A DNA stretch of 64,000 bases from Maylandia zebra (Eukaryota > Chordata > Actinopteri > Cichliformes > Cichlidae): assembly GCF_041146795.1 (NCBI RefSeq), contig NC_135184.1:3063967-3127966 (forward strand), in the 5' to 3' direction. The notes below the pieces were generated by a model. It was given only the letters and a program-made list of their open reading frames with translations. It was not told the origin of the DNA and did not search any database. The translations under genes and the position numbers were made by a program. Shown here piece after piece: positions 45,000 to 58,700 of the stretch. How positions within the stretch are numbered: position 1 is the stretch's first letter; every line of letters starts with the position of its first letter.

Positions 45000-45785
45000 C
45001 AGTCCCGTTAGTTTCTCTTTGTCTGTTTTTCTGCTGCTGATCCAACTTAAAACACACAAACAAACTCAAACAGCCGTTTTTTAACGGGCTGGATATTTAT
45101 GCAAACTTTAACTTCATCCTAAAAGAAAAATAAATAAAAATAAACTTGTTTATGTTTATAAAGCTTCTTTTATTATTTCTGTTTATTTACACGATAATAA
45201 AAACTGTAATTCCGGGTTGTTTCAGTATTATGTGTATCAGAGTAAAATTACACCACAGATATTTTATAGTGGGGATATTTCAGGAACGATCAGAGGTGCA
45301 TCACGTGGGAAAAACGCGGAGATCAAAGTGTTTACAGGATATTCTGAAGAATTCGGATCATTTTAAACCAGCAAAGCGTGAAAAAATAATAACCGAACAG
45401 CTCAAAGTTAGTGTGTTAGAGGAAAATGACACAGAAATACTCAACAATGAAGCTCGAGCTCATTATTGTTCCTCATTATTAACGAAACTAAACAAAAATC
45501 CTCAGATTTACATGAAAAGTGATTTTAGAGCTGAAACAGCAAATTGAAGAAGTCTGAGTGTCTGAAGGTGGAAAATGGTTTCCTCCGTTTTTGACGCGTT
45601 TTCCTCCAACATCAGCAGCTCCAGCACAGACCAGCCTGCTGCTGCAAGGCATGCTGGGAAACACGGGATGGGAAGAATCCATAAAGGGGGCACAGAGGGG
45701 GGGTTCAGTTATTATTAAATAATTTAGATTATCTTTAGTCTCAATACAGAAACAGGAAGCTATACGAACATCCACATAACAGCCG
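45000..45785. other. Intergenic; unsupported 133-codon frame
   Basis: A plus-strand frame at 45146-45547 begins with a hydrophobic stretch (FMFIKLLLLFLFIYTI) and continues Lys/Glu-rich. It matches no family I recognise, lies in A/T-rich sequence and has no clear promoter, so it is treated as chance. Confidence 0.4.
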
Positions 45786-45953
45786 AAGCCTTTTTTTGTA
45801 TACTTTGTTGATCCCCGTGGGGAAATTCCTCTCTGCATTTAACCCACTCACTTAGTGAAGCAGTGGGCACTTGCTCAGGGGTACCTCAGGGGAATCGAAA
45901 CCCCGCCCTCCGATCATGGGGACACCACTCTACTTACTGAGCTATTCCTGCCT
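45786..45953 (-). mobile_element. tRNA-derived SINE, minus strand
   Basis: Read on the minus strand it starts GGCAGGAATAGCTCAGTAAG (A-box-like TAGCTCAGTAAG) and has a B-box-like GTTTCGATTCC. It continues AAGTGCCCACTGCTTC and ends in TTCCCCACGGGGATCAACAA, a LINE-type tail common in fish repeats. About 165 bp; the head-body-tail layout supports a SINE rather than a tRNA gene. Confidence 0.65.
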
Positions 45954-48000
45954 CTAATGTTAATATTTACTTTTATTAGATCACCATGAAGTAAATATTA
46001 TATATTATTATTTTAAATGATGCATCAGAAGCACTTTTACAGGAGAGACCAACCTGCTGCTGCAGCGACAGGAAAATATCAGAAACACAAAATACGACGT
46101 CAAATCAAACAAAAGAAGGAAAAACGTTCACAGAAGTCAGATGTAGAGATTCAAATCATCTTTTTTAGTGAATGTACTCATAACTGTCCTGGTTGAAAAC
46201 AGTTGAAACTCCAAAGTGAAAAAGAAGAAAAGAAACAAACAGTCACATCTGAAAAGCTGCGACCATCAAATGTTCTTTCATTAAAAATCTCTCTGGTTCT
46301 TAAAAAACGATGAAAGCAGTTCAATAAACATCTGCGTTTTCAGCGAAAAGTTGCCAGCAGGCAGTTTTCTGATCACACAGAAATCCCAGAAAGAGTTCAG
46401 AGGTGCAGGAGTTCAGACTGTAGTCCAAACCTCTCCTCCTCTGCTGTTTTCAGTCAACATAAACTGAAATAAACATAATTATTTCTTTTCGACTTGTTCT
46501 GTTTAAACAAACTTGCATCCATGTTTGTTTTCTCCGTCTAAACTCAGCAGAGCAGGAAGGACGACGTGAAAATCAAAGATGCTCCTTTACTCACGCGGCT
46601 CGCCACAGCAGCACGTTTGATCTGGCAGCGTTTTGTCCTTCCTGACACAAACCCAGAGGGATCGATCGTAACACAAATCATTATTCCCAGATATTTCCAG
46701 ATCGGATCGTGTAGTTTGACATAAACAGTCTGTCTTTATCTCGGTTTGTACTGAAGCCTCATGGGGAAAAAGTCCTTTTTACTTTTTCCCAGAACAGGAA
46801 AAATCTTTTATTTGACTGTTTTTGTTCCTCTCAGGCGGAAGTCGTAAACAGCAGAAATAATAAAATGTAAACGCTGCTGTCCAGAGGATAAACATAGAGT
46901 CCGAGGCCCACGGCAGGCCCACCAGAGCCTGCAGCCTGGCCCACTCGCAGCTTTGCAGCTGTGCAAGAGCTGCGCAGGAGGAACGTTTAAAATCCTTCAG
47001 AGGCTGAACCAGCATCAGGTTATTGTTTTACTCAATGTGCACCGCTTAAAGAGCCACGAAGGCGCCACAGATGAAAAATCTCTTTGTGACATCACACTGA
47101 CCGAACCCAGAAAAAAACAGAGTAAAATTTTTAAAAAACATATTTTTCCTCCTCAGTTTCAGGGATGGACGGACGCATTTTAAATCCGTTTAAACAGTTC
47201 AGAGGGGCCTGTTTTTATTGGCTTACAGGTGCTCAGCTGTGCTGTATGTGGTTGCTAGCATCATGGACTGAGAAGAGTTTGACACCCCTGTGATAAACTC
47301 TTCAGATTATAATCTGCAGGTTTACAGAAAAAAGATTAAAAACTTCAGAAATCTTTCGGATGTTTGCGCTGACGTGTAGCAGATGAGGAGTGTTTCTTCG
47401 TCCCTCCGAGCTCACGCCGCTTCCTTCTCTTGTTTTGTTTTTGGAGGGCTGAACCTTCATCATTGAGTCTCGCTGCTGAGTGGACGTTAACCGCACGCCA
47501 GACTGGTTTTCTTTTGAATCTTGAGGAGGAGCAGAGAAAGGCGAGCCCCAGGCTCCTCCTCCTCATCTATTCGCTGTGACACAGGCGCCTCTGTTCACTG
47601 CCCTCTAACAGTCTGTATGTTCAAATCACTCAGCCTGCTGATGACTCCTCTTCATCAGATCCCCCGGGCCTTCGTCCTCGGCCTCTTGTTGTGTTCTTTT
47701 CTCATCCTGCCACGAAGGCTCGTTATCCATGAAACACGATGTGGGATCCAAATGTGATGATGTGCTTCAGTTTGTGCAGAAGCCTTCGTCCCTCAGAGCT
47801 TCCTGTTAACAAACCATCACACTCACCGGCTCTTTGTCTAACGTCTGTGTCTCTCGTACAGAGACGATAGTTTATACAAAGTCGTTTCCTGTTTGTGTGT
47901 GTGCACGTGTGCGTGTGTGTCGGTCAGCTGATGAAGGGTTAACAGGAAGCGTGAGCTCAGAGTCACAGCATCTGTTTTTCTTTCTACAGTCTGCTCTCAG
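45954..48000. other. Intergenic between ift57 and tmem71
   Basis: No gene or repeat family recognised. Possible tmem71 first-exon sequence lies at its right end (see tmem71). Confidence 0.45.
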
Positions 48001-48659
48001 GCTGCGTCTCTGCAGGATGTGAGAGAAGCGCAGCAGAGAACAAAGAGCAACTTTAAAGGTAAGACCCAAAAACAGAGCCTGTTATAAATATCCTGATCAG
48101 TCTGGATTAGATGAGCTCAGATTAGCTCCAGTTAATCCCTCGAGTGCTCAGACTGCAGAGATTCAGCTGAACTGAGTGAAGCTTTGCTGAGGAGCAGATC
48201 AGACAGGAAGGAGGATTTTTAAAGAGCTGAAGTCACGGAAAGAAAAACAAGATTTCTTTTGGATTTTCTAGATTTTTCTTCTCGTTGGGAGTCAAACCAG
48301 CAAAAAATGAGTCGACTAATAAAAGCTGGGTGTAAAAGTCTGAGAAATGTCTGTGAGCTCCAGCTCAGATACACAACAACAACTTCCTTTATGAACACAC
48401 ACTCTGTGGTTTACTCAGACTCTCACACACGCACAAAATCCTGCTGCTAGAAATACTCACTACACCACCGAGTGCAGATTAATCCACTGCTGAAAATAGA
48501 CCCCAACAACAGGAACTTTAAATAGAGACAGAGGAAAGATCAAATGTGCTTTTTTATCCCAAAAGTTTGGAAATTCCTGTAAAAACAATAGACACAAGCT
48601 AGAGTAGCTCAGACAAATACAGTAAAATAGAAGTTCAATAAAGATTACACGAAGAAAGG

Positions 48660-48712
48660 TGCAATAATTCAATTCAGTTTTATTTATAAAGCCCTGAATC
48701 ACAACAGTTTCC
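48660..48712 (-). mobile_element. L2-type LINE 3' tail
   Basis: AATTCAATTCAGTTTTATTT followed by ATAAAGCCCTGAATCACAAC is the inverse of the fish L2 terminal sequence (GTGATT...ATAAATAAAATTGAATTG). Only the tip remains; it is followed by A/T-rich sequence to about 49070. Confidence 0.55.
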
Positions 48713-49274
48713 TGTTAAATCTAATAAAGTGAATGAGCTCATTATGTTCAAATTTTAATACAAGTAAAATCCCTATATTTTTTTAAATCAATAAAAGTAA
48801 AAAAAAGTAAATAGTGAATAATATTGTAACATATATCATAAAATAAGTAAGTATATATATGTTTTGCATAAATACAAAAAAGGGAAAGTTAATGTAATAA
48901 TATGAAGTTTAAAAAGAAAGTAAAAAATCTGATAAATGTTAAAATAAGTATAGTTTTTAATAAGATCCAATAAAACGTGATGTAAAAAGCTTAAATAACA
49001 CAAAGTGTCTCCTTAGAGTAAAAACCAGAATAAATTCACTAAATCACAATAAAAATAATAAGAGTGTCTCGCTGAAAGAGCAGCTGTCAGCTGACGGCGT
49101 TCAGTGTGAGACCGGTCGTGTCTGAGGTCAGGAGGGTTGGAGAGGCGCTCTCTCTGCTGGTTTTGGCCTTTCATTGAAAAGATTTGTTAGAACAACATCT
49201 GCCTGTTTCTCACCGACAGCTGTTTGGTTTCTCATGCGCTTCACAGATCCTCGGACGCCGCTCTGCAGACAAAC

Positions 49275-49630
49275 ATGGCTCTGTTCTTCTCCGGCGCCGT
49301 CACAAGTACGTCACCGACATCACCGACCACGTTCACCAACACTTTACTTTTATTCTGGGACTTTATTACGACATTGTAGCAAATTTTGTTTTTGCCTATT
49401 CGAACTGTTCAAACTGTTATGGATGTGAAAAACGATCGGAAACCAAACTAAAGCTTTTAGCGGCTCCACAGATCTGATGTTAGCTCCTCAGATGAGCTCT
49501 GTGGAGCACTTTGCTGCCCGCCTGTCACATTCCTGCCCAGCTTTTATCTTCATCAAGTCCTCTGAGCAGATTTACCCAAGAATGTTCTGTGCCTCTTCAT
49601 GCTGATAAAAGTCGTCTGTATTTAGAAACC

Positions 49631-49677
<47 letters not shown>

Positions 49678-52600
49678 CTCTGATGGTCTTTTCTGCCGCT
49701 CAGGCTCTCCAGTCAAGCGAAGGTTGAGGAACAGTCACTGTCAGAGGTAAAAGCATCGTTTATTTCCTGTTTCTGATGAACGTGTGAAGTCTCAGCAGGA
49801 GGAGTTTGAAAAGCCTTTGCTGGTCTCTCTCCTGCAGCCTCGACGTGTCTCTGCTCTCTCCCGACTCCTCCTACATCTGCTACACCTCAGTGCACGGCAG
49901 CGAGCCCTGCTGCTGCCGCCGCTCGCCACGCCTCCTCACCAATGGATACTATGACGTGACCGAGGACAGCTTCTCCTGGGACGACGAGGGCAACGTGTCA
50001 CTGACGCCCTGCAAAACCAGCGTCTCCTACAAGGAGAACCTGCACAGGTGAGAGCGGCAGGTAGACCCGGAGGCTCCCATTTATTTAGACTGTTTTTACC
50101 TGAGATCTGGATGCAGAAAAAACTTCGTTTCAGTGAGCTCGCTCGTTCCACGTTTATGCACAAGTAAAAGTTGTGACTTTTATTTTGAAAGCGAACTATC
50201 TCAATTTCCTGTTTGTGTCACACTTCTTGAAGTTTTGCCAACGCTCAGCTCGTAGTTGGAGAGCATTTACAGACAATGCAACACTACAGTCGGTCACTTT
50301 CATTCAAACTACAACCGCAGCAAGATGCTAGCAACCGAAGCCAGTAGGGGAATACACGTTTTCCCTAACAACAGTTGGTTGCCAGGTGGTCACTGACCAG
50401 TCTGTGTTACTGGGGCTTTAACAGTCATTTTCCCAGCCACTGTCATTAACCTCCAGCAACCACTCACAACCGGTTGGGGATTTTTTCTTTATGAATCGTG
50501 GTTGCCAAACGGTTGCAGACCAGTCTCTCTCTGCCTGTGTGACCAGGTTTTATTCACTGATCCGACTCTGCTACCACAACTGGCACACGGCCAAAATGGT
50601 GGATCAATTCGTCTAACTTTACGGACGCTACAAACATCGCTGTTGTTTGGTTTTCTGTTTTTATTTACCTCCAAAGTGAAATCAGAGCTGTGGCTTTACA
50701 TGCAAACTAGCAAGCTCATTTCCTGCTATCTCGAACTTGGCTGAACTCGTAAATCTTCTTTTTCGTGAACACCTGGATGTTAAACTTCATTGAAACACAT
50801 GGATGAACAGTCACAACAGTTTTTTGGGATTGTAAAAGTCTGGACTGTGTTTACCTCAAACTCTGCCTCAGAGTTAGTTTGATTTTATTAACCAAAGGAG
50901 AGTTTATACCAAGAAATGCAGCCAACAGCCTGCGTTTACTGCATTTTACAGCATCACAAGAAGTTTAATATTGCTTTTTTTTTAACCAAAGACTGAGAAA
51001 AAGTCTTTTTACATGTTTTTTTTGGAGAAAATGATCGATGACATCAGCTGCAATTACAGAGCTGAGAGAACCGAACGCCAAACGCTTTGTGACATTCACC
51101 AAACGCTTAACAAAGTTTGGAAAAACCTTCGTTCCATAACATTTTCCTCCCTTCGGGATTATTTTACATCAGCAACAGGAACATAACGTCTCGTGGTCGT
51201 ACAAATGTATGACAGCTGTTAAACACACACGCACCTCTTTAAAGCGGTGAGGTCACCTCCAACAGCCAATCAGAGTGAGCCGTTCGGCACATGTCGGGTA
51301 GGTTTGAAAGCTGTAAATACTTCAGACCTGACATCAGCTGCTCTCGGGGACCAGGGTGTGTGATGTCATTGATCACTGTTGCTAGGAGACCCCATGTTAT
51401 TGAACACTTTGCCATCAACATGAGAAAAGCGTCTTTGTTCTGTTACATGAACTCTGTGTTCACAGGTGAAGCCTTGATGTGTTTGCAGAGTTCATCTTTT
51501 AATAACAACTAAAAGTCTTACTTTACTTTAAAATTCGATTAAATGTTGTTCCTGACGTTTATTTCTTTGTGTGCAGTCAGACAGAGCGGGCCGCTGCGCT
51601 CAGATTTGGTCACTTCCTGTTGTTTCAAATCACATTGTGGTTATTTTTGTCAGGCTGTGGTCATTCTCTGAGGAAGTGTTTTCACACTCGAGTTGCTTTT
51701 GGTCACTTTCTGCACTTTAACCCACTTTGTTGGGTTTGAGGTTTTTTGTTGGGGCTCTCGTTCTTTAGCTCTTTCTGGATTTCTTTGTTTCACTTTGATG
51801 TTGTTTTATTTCATTTTGTTCATCTTTTCTGTGCAAAGAGACACAAATTCCTCAAAATGACAAAAAACAAAGTTCAAAAAACCTCTGAACATGCCAAAGG
51901 ACCTCAAACCCACACACGTGTCTGAACACTCATTTTTCCTTCAGGGTTTTCCGGCGCAGGCGGCGACCTCGCAGCTCGCTGGTTCGCCTGCTGAGCGATG
52001 TGACGGGGAGCTGCCAGTCGTGGCTCGATGAGAAAGTCTTCAGAGGTGTTTTCGGGACAGTGAACAACTGGAACCAGAAGCAGGAAGTTGACCAGGACCA
52101 TGACCTGGACTGGTCCAGGAGCAGCCCTGATGGTCCGGCCTGTCTGGACGAGTCCTGGTCGCCGCTCAACAGCACTGAGCTGGAGGAGAGCCGCGCCTTC
52201 ATGTACGGTGGGTAACCGACTGTTTAAAGGGCGAGTACGCTCAAATTAACATGGACAACAATGAACAATGATTTTGTTTTTTCTTTCAGACTCCACTGAG
52301 GTCCCGACTCCTCCCGACAAAGAAGCCCCGCCTCCAAATCTCCTGATCCACGAGGAGATTTGCTCTGAGATCTGTCAGTCAAAGGAGCGCTTCACCCAGT
52401 CGCTGGGCAGCCTCTCCGAAGTCCCGCCTCCTTCACCTTTCTACACCAACACCTGCTGCTGTCAGGCGTCACCTGAGCCCACAGGTGAGCCGCAGGGTCT
52501 CTGACGTCAGAGGCCTGCAGAGACTCGTAGCAGCCTGCTCAGATCCAGTCTGAATCTCTACGTTTTCATTCATCTCACTCGACTTTAATGCTGAATGAAA

Positions 52601-54569
52601 AACATTTGATGATTTTTATCTGCAGAAACCACCAAAGACACAAAACTAACACCCACGATCTCCACCACAAAGCTCGACCTCTGTTCGCCTAACCCGAGTT
52701 ATTCTTCTTTCTGTTTCAGGGTTCACGATGAAGGCCCTCCTCCTTCTCGTCTTCACCGTCTTCATCTTCACAGCTCTGTACTCGGGGTGAGACCTCAGTT
52801 CCTAATTTAGTTTTTTCAGAGCACTTTGATTGTTTGATCAGCATGAACCAAGAAAATCTCTTTAAGTCTCCCAGAAAATCTTCCTGAAGCCGATCGAGGA
52901 TCTGAAAATGCCTCATCTGTCCGCTCAGTTTAGTTTAGAAAGCTGCAGCAGCTAAATGCATCATAGAGGCAGAAACACAATTTATTTATTAAGGGCTCTA
53001 AAAAGTGTATGAAAGTTAAAAACGTGTTTGTTTCTCTTATTTCTGAGTGAGGGGCGGGTCTCACTGAGAAACTGCACACTCATCAACCAATGAGAACATC
53101 CCATTTTACGTCCTTACTCACTCTGAAAATAAAAGTGTCAAAATAAGATGCATCTTTTTAAACTAGTGACTGAGCCTATAACATCGTCACAGAGATGCTT
53201 TCCCAGTTTTCTAAGTAAGTGTCGCCCCCTGGTGGCCTTTAAAAAGAATACGCTCTAAGACGCCTCAACACGGGCTTCATGTTTCAGACCTGAAGCTGCC
53301 TCCATGTTTTGTCCCGTCTACAGAAACGGCGTGATCTTTCTGTGTGGAAGTGCCGATGTGTTCAAAGACCGTTGTTTTGCAGGTGTCTGTGGTGGAGCGC
53401 GACTGTCACGTCGACCGTCTTCATGATGATCACAACATGTATGCGTGAGTATCAAAGACATTTCTGTTCAGTGATTAAAGATCTTTTGTCTTCGGGTAAC
53501 AGAAACTCAGTCAGAGGTCCAGCTGTGACCCGTGAATTATTCAGTTTGCAGAAGTTTATTTGGCCCTCAGTGCAAATCCCTGTTTTACAATCACACTGGT
53601 GTGAATGGAGCCGCTCTTCATCACTACAGGCTGCCTTTAAACAGAAATAAGACGTTTTTCTCCCCCTGCTGGCAGGGAGAGTCATTACTTTACTTGGATG
53701 TTTCCACTGTACTTCCAGCTCCCTGCTTGGGCTGTTTTTTGTAATTAATGAGAAAGTTGTTTTTTAAATGCTGCTTTAAAACTGCAGTCACCTGCAGATC
53801 ACTATTTGTTTCAACCACTGCTGTTGGAGCATGAGTGATACCAGTTTGGCCCAGTTTGGCCTTTTAACTTAAACTGGTTATAAAGACTCTTAAAGTCTTC
53901 AAATATTCACATTTAACTTGTTTATGACAAGCTGGTAATTTCAGCTTCAGACCTTCGTTCGTTTCCCAAATACCAGCTTTAAGTGTTTAAAATCAAAACC
54001 ACAGACTGAAGCAAAGGACAGACGACTACATTTCTCTACAACTGTATTTTTTTTTTATTACATAAAATGATCAGTTTGTCTTCCAAAAAAAGCCGAAACG
54101 ACTGCAACTTGTTTAAAATCCAGAGAGATGAATGCAGTTTGTTAGCGATATTAATACTAGCGGTTATAAACACCAGCTTATGGTAAATCATTACAGTTTG
54201 GGTTACATTTATTACTTTTGGGGTCTTGAAAACACCATTGTCCTGTAATAAACCCAATGAATCCTGTTGATTATAATATGAACTAATAAAAGTAAATCTG
54301 GTGCAGTTTTGCTCTGCAGCTCCTGACTGCTTTTAATCTGCCAGCAGAGCACGAATCTGATTTTGTTTTGGTGATTTTAACACGTCACTGCTCTCGTTTC
54401 TTTCAGTCCTGACAAAGTCGGGCCCGCTGGGCGAGTGGAGGAGGGCGAAGACGGAGGTGAGTCTGAAATCAGAAACTTGGTTTCTCACATTTGAGCTGCA
54501 GAGGAGACAAACGAGTTTTAACAGCTGCCACTGATTCGGTTTCAGGACATCACGTCGAGAAACGAGTGA
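49275..54569 (+). CDS. tmem71: Transmembrane protein 71
   Basis: Small membrane protein of unknown function. Coding exons: 49275-49305, 49704-49746, 49838-50047, 51945-52207, 52290-52484, 52720-52786, 53383-53444, 54407-54456 and 54546-54569. All have GT-AG junctions and continuous phase; 314 aa against about 295 in human. The family signature is in exon 3: CCRRSPRLLTNGYYDVTEDS, then a DDEGNVSLTPCKTSVSYKEN block followed by LHRVFRRRRR. The middle is polar and Pro/Ser-rich and less conserved. The C-terminus has two hydrophobic segments, about 250-268 (ALLLLVFTVFIFTALYSG) and about 273-288 (ATVTSTVFMMITT). For exon 7 an alternative donor at 53439 would drop two codons; GTGAGT at 53445 was preferred. 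A non-coding first exon ending at 48058 (AAAG|GTAAGA) joined to an acceptor at 49246 is plausible. AATAAA lies at 55187-55192. Confidence 0.9.
49633..49675. repeat. (TG)21 microsatellite in tmem71 intron
   Basis: Uninterrupted TG dinucleotides in the intron between the first two coding exons, a likely length polymorphism. Confidence 0.95.
50230..50860 (+). repeat. Dispersed repeat, copy B (tmem71 intron)
   Basis: Related to 17690-17960, with matching words CTACAAACATCGCTGTTGTT and CACCTGGATGTTAAACTTC. The upstream part has several GGTTGCCA/GGTTGC words. Non-coding. Confidence 0.45.
50861..51944. other. Remainder of the large tmem71 intron
   Basis: No features recognised apart from T-rich stretches near 50975 and 51015 and degenerate TTTTGTT/TTTCTTTG words at 51730-51830. 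Confidence 0.45.
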
Positions 54570-55186
54570 GGAAATGCGTCTGGAGAACCTGAAGGAGGAG
54601 AAGGCGAAAAGGTCGGACGGGACTCATCAGAAACGTTAGATTCTGACTTTTATTTCACTTTATGTTTGCATGTGAGGTGCACAAAATAATCTGAGCTCCA
54701 GAAAACATTTTAGAGCAAACATTTCTCCTTTTAAAACAAAAATCACTCCTTAAAAGAGGTTTTTGTATTCACATTTTTAAAAATGTGTCATCTTTACGTT
54801 GAAATGTACACGCAGAGCAGGAGGCTGCTTCGTGCTTTTAGTCAGATTTAAGCCATGAAATGTCTTCTAGCTGAAAAAAGTTGTTATTAAAGTGTTGGAG
54901 CTCAGTGGCACATGTTAGTAGTTTAGCAGCTTAGAAAGCTAAAAACATTCATATCAACTCAAAATGTAGCCGATGTATTTTAGGAGTGTCTTCTTTCTTT
55001 GGTTTGTAGTTGATCTTGGCTTTTTTGAGCGTTCCAAAGTGACCAAACGTCAGACGTTTAATGTCTGCAAAACATTTTCAGGGTTAAAGGGCAAAAAATA
55101 AATAAAAATAAGAGCTGTGACTTTTTATAAAAACCAAATGCACAAAAATCCCCTGGAGGCTATAAAAGTGCCATTTTTCCCTCCAG

Positions 55187-55192
55187 AATAAA
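55187..55192 (+). terminator. Candidate tmem71 poly(A) signal
   Basis: AATAAA 618 bp after the tmem71 stop. It is the clearest canonical signal in the downstream flank, but an alternative variant signal nearer the stop cannot be excluded. Confidence 0.4.
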
Positions 55193-55552
55193 CAGAACAA
55201 AGAGTTTTACTACAAAATAAAATACCCACAAACACAGTATTTTCACATTAAAGTTCAGCTCAGATTTTATTGTGAAAGCTGGATTCCTGAATTCCTGGTA
55301 ATTTTACTGGTACAAAATACTTTCTTACATCTATAAAATCAGGTTTAATTTGCTGACATCGATTGATGACAGGTCAGTGGGCGGGGCCATAGTGTTCAGT
55401 AAATCATCCTGATTGATCACAGTCAGTTAAATGGGAGTTTATGAAACCAGCAGAGGCCGTTAAAGCAAACAGACCTCCAGAAGGTCCTCTCAATTCTCCA
55501 CCGGACTTTCAAACAGCTAACAATCATCTACTTTAAGAATCTTCTCAGGACT

Positions 55553-55794
55553 GTTTTGAGCAGGGGTGTCCAACTCCAGGCCTCAAGGGCCGGTGTCCTG
55601 CAGGTTTCAGATCTCACCCTGGGTCAACAAACCTGAATCAAATGATTAGTTCATTAGCAGGCCTCTGGAGAACTTCAAGACATGTTGAGGAGGTCATTTA
55701 GCCAATTACATCAGCTGTGTTGGATCAAGGACACATCTAAATCCTGCAGGATTCCGGCCCGTGATGCCTGGAGATCCCCACCCCGGGTTTAGAA
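55553..55794. mobile_element. hAT-type MITE
   Basis: It begins CAGGGGTGTCCAACTCCAGG and has the palindromic body typical of a common fish hAT MITE (GGCCGGTGTCCTGCAGG near the left, CCTGCAGGATTCCGGCCC near the right). The right terminus is mutated (CCCCACCCCGG rather than ACACCCCTG). Flanks GTTTTGAG (55553-55560) and GTTTAGAA (55787-55794) are a diverged 8-bp target duplication, as expected for hAT. Confidence 0.75.
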
Positions 55795-55799
55795 CTTCT

Positions 55800-58700
55800 T
55801 TAGCTGGATGAAGAATGTCGAGAACAATATTGAGGCTTCTGGGCTTTTTATAAACCAATAAGGTGCTTGGATGCCTGCTCAGACCTCCACAAGAACTCCT
55901 GAATCCTCCTGAAGCACTTTGAATCTGCTGCCTTCCAAACCTTCCTTGGACAAGAACCACCTCATAGCATAGAGGCTCATTTCCAGGATCTGGCTTACAT
56001 CATTAAAATGCATCCATACCGGTATTCGGCCATTGTGCTAAAAGACACCAGCTCAGGTCCGTTGCACGGATCCGGTCCAGAACTTAAGATGGATCTAGCC
56101 TGAATCCGGGCCAAATATATTTTATCTGGGTTATTTCCCAGTTTTAAAGAAAATAGGTAACAGTAGTGTCCATTATGCATTTGCTCATCTCTTGGCCACT
56201 AGAAACCATGTGAGGTTGTTACAGAAGGAAAATTCTCACATTTAATTTGCAGTAAACGCTTGAAAATTGTGTATATTTAATGTTAAAGAGCTATTTTCAG
56301 ATAGTTATTCTCTGCAGCATTTTGTGGTAAAACTCTTCAGCTGTTAGGTGCCTTCAATCAGCCAGCAGTGCTCACATGGTGATAATAATAAAGGGAACCC
56401 TGAGATGCTGTTGAAACGCACTGACAGATATGTTGAATAGAGACAAAAAGGTAAGAAAAGCAGATCAAGTTCAAACATTCTGCCTTTGAGTGGTTTCTTT
56501 CACTCCGTTTGTTTTTGTCTGATTCTTGGGAGACTTTAATGTGGTACAAACGTAATCCGTACAGGTCGAAGGTTCAAATATGTTATTTATGACCTGGTTA
56601 CACAAACACATATAAAGCTCTTATTTTTAAAAGCAAATTTGCCTTTATAAGGAGCAATAATTCCAGAAAATGGAAGAAACTCAATAAGCTGGGAGAACGT
56701 TTGTGGATTTGGGAGAGATCTCTTAAAGTCAAAATACTCGCTGTAGAAGCTTTGTAAGAAAACCAAGTACTGTAGCGCTTTACGAGATGTTTTGTCTTAT
56801 AAAGTTTTTAAAAATTGAATCATGTTTGGGCCTCAAACTACGCCAAGAGTGAAGAAGGAGGAGATGATCTCTGCTTTGGGTCCTCCGGCAGCACAGATCA
56901 GCTCCTCTGGTGTGAAGCTGAAATGTTTGAGTGATAAAGTTTGTGGAAACTGACTAGCGGAGCAGAGAAATGTTTAACTCTTCATGTTCAGATCATTTGA
57001 AGCCTTTAGGATAAAAAAAGAAAACAAAAAACCTCATCATGCTGGGTTAGGTCACATGGGAGCTGCATTAATTAACAGAAATGTGATTCTAACGTGTACG
57101 TGAACATCTGGGTTTTAGTTATAACTGGAAAACAGACCTAATCCTGAAAACTATCGAGATCAGACTATTATCTAGTCTGTTGGTTAAAGTAGTTAAACAC
57201 CAATTTAAGGTGTAGATCTACACCTAGAATGCTATAATAAGACTCTGGCTGTGAATTTTTCACTAATGCTAGCAAGCCATAAAGACTGGAATCTTTTCCA
57301 CTGACAACGTTCCTCTCATGTGACGTGAACGCGGCATCGCATCTGTAGCATGAAGGGTTAAAACGGTCACACCAGATGAGGCACAGAAACCCCAACAAAA
57401 ACAGCCCCCAAAATGCCCACGTTGTTTTACTTTTGTCTAAAATCTGGATAAAGAGTAAAAGCAAAGTTGGCATCAAATTTTTAGTTAGTATCTTTTCATG
57501 TTTCACTTTTCAACAAAATCTCAAGGTTTTTTAGATGCCTGAAATAACGTTTACAACAGTTATTTTCGACTTGGTGGGACGTTAACATCATAACTGCGGT
57601 GAATCCTAAAAGACGTTTAGCTAACAGCTAGTATTCCTATCAGCCAGGAAATGCTAAAGCTAACAGCACTCTTTTACAATTTACATTATATAATTGATAA
57701 AGGTAAATAAAACTATAACTAGATACAGACAAACTAGCTAGTTTCGAGAAAAGACAGTTGTAATGTTTATAAAGTTAATAAGCTATTCTACCATAGGTTA
57801 TTAACTTTAGCTAATTAGCCATTTTAGCTAATCACGCACTTAACGTTCATCGCTAATTACTACCAGCACAACTAAGGGAGCCAAAGTTTCAAGGTGTTCA
57901 GCTCTGGTGTGACTGAATCTTTGTGGTTAACTCTCTCCCTGTCTTCATAAATCAGGAATTATTGTTAATTAATCCAAGTGCCAAATTTGTTTAAAGATAA
58001 CATTACAGGTGATGTATTACCACATGTAATCAATGAACAGCAATCAATGTGTTGTACTGATGTTTTTAATACTGCTCTGCTCAACTTTGAATTTAAAGCT
58101 GTGCTTAATACTTTTTGTATAAGAACAGATCATGAATCAAATGATCAATGAAATCTTTGTAATGTTAAAGGTTTTGATTTTAATGTTGTAACTTCCAGCT
58201 GTGTGAAGTTTTTTTTTTTTTAGCTTCTTCTAAATCCTAGTTTTGGCTTTATGGTCAAAAATCTATATTTTCCAGGTGGTGGAGGAGACCAAAACAGAGC
58301 TAAAAATGCAACTCCAGAGATGGTTTCTCTGGGTCTGCCCCCTGTTGGCCAAATATCAGTCAGTGCAGCTTTAAATAAACAAAGTTCAAAGTGGATCAAG
58401 TTTTTAATGGTGTTCTTCTAAATATAAAATTTAGAGTAAAAGACAGAAAAATCCTGAGGAGGAAAATAATTTTAATAGATTTAAAGACAAATTTTACATT
58501 CTGTGTGGAGGAACTACTAAATATGGAGTTACTGTTAATGTAAATAGTTTTGTAATTTCTATAGACTGCACTTATTTTCACATGTGGAATTCTTGCTTGT
58601 AACAGCACTTATTGTATCTTTTTTTTATTGTATTTTATCGTACTTTGAGTCTCTGGAAGTTAAACTGTAAAATTTCACCTTAAACAAGACGCAAATTTAA

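Noticed and set aside
45146-45547. A 133-codon frame with an N-terminal hydrophobic stretch
   Set aside because: A/T-rich low-complexity start, no recognisable domain and no promoter or splice partner. Kept only as unsupported.
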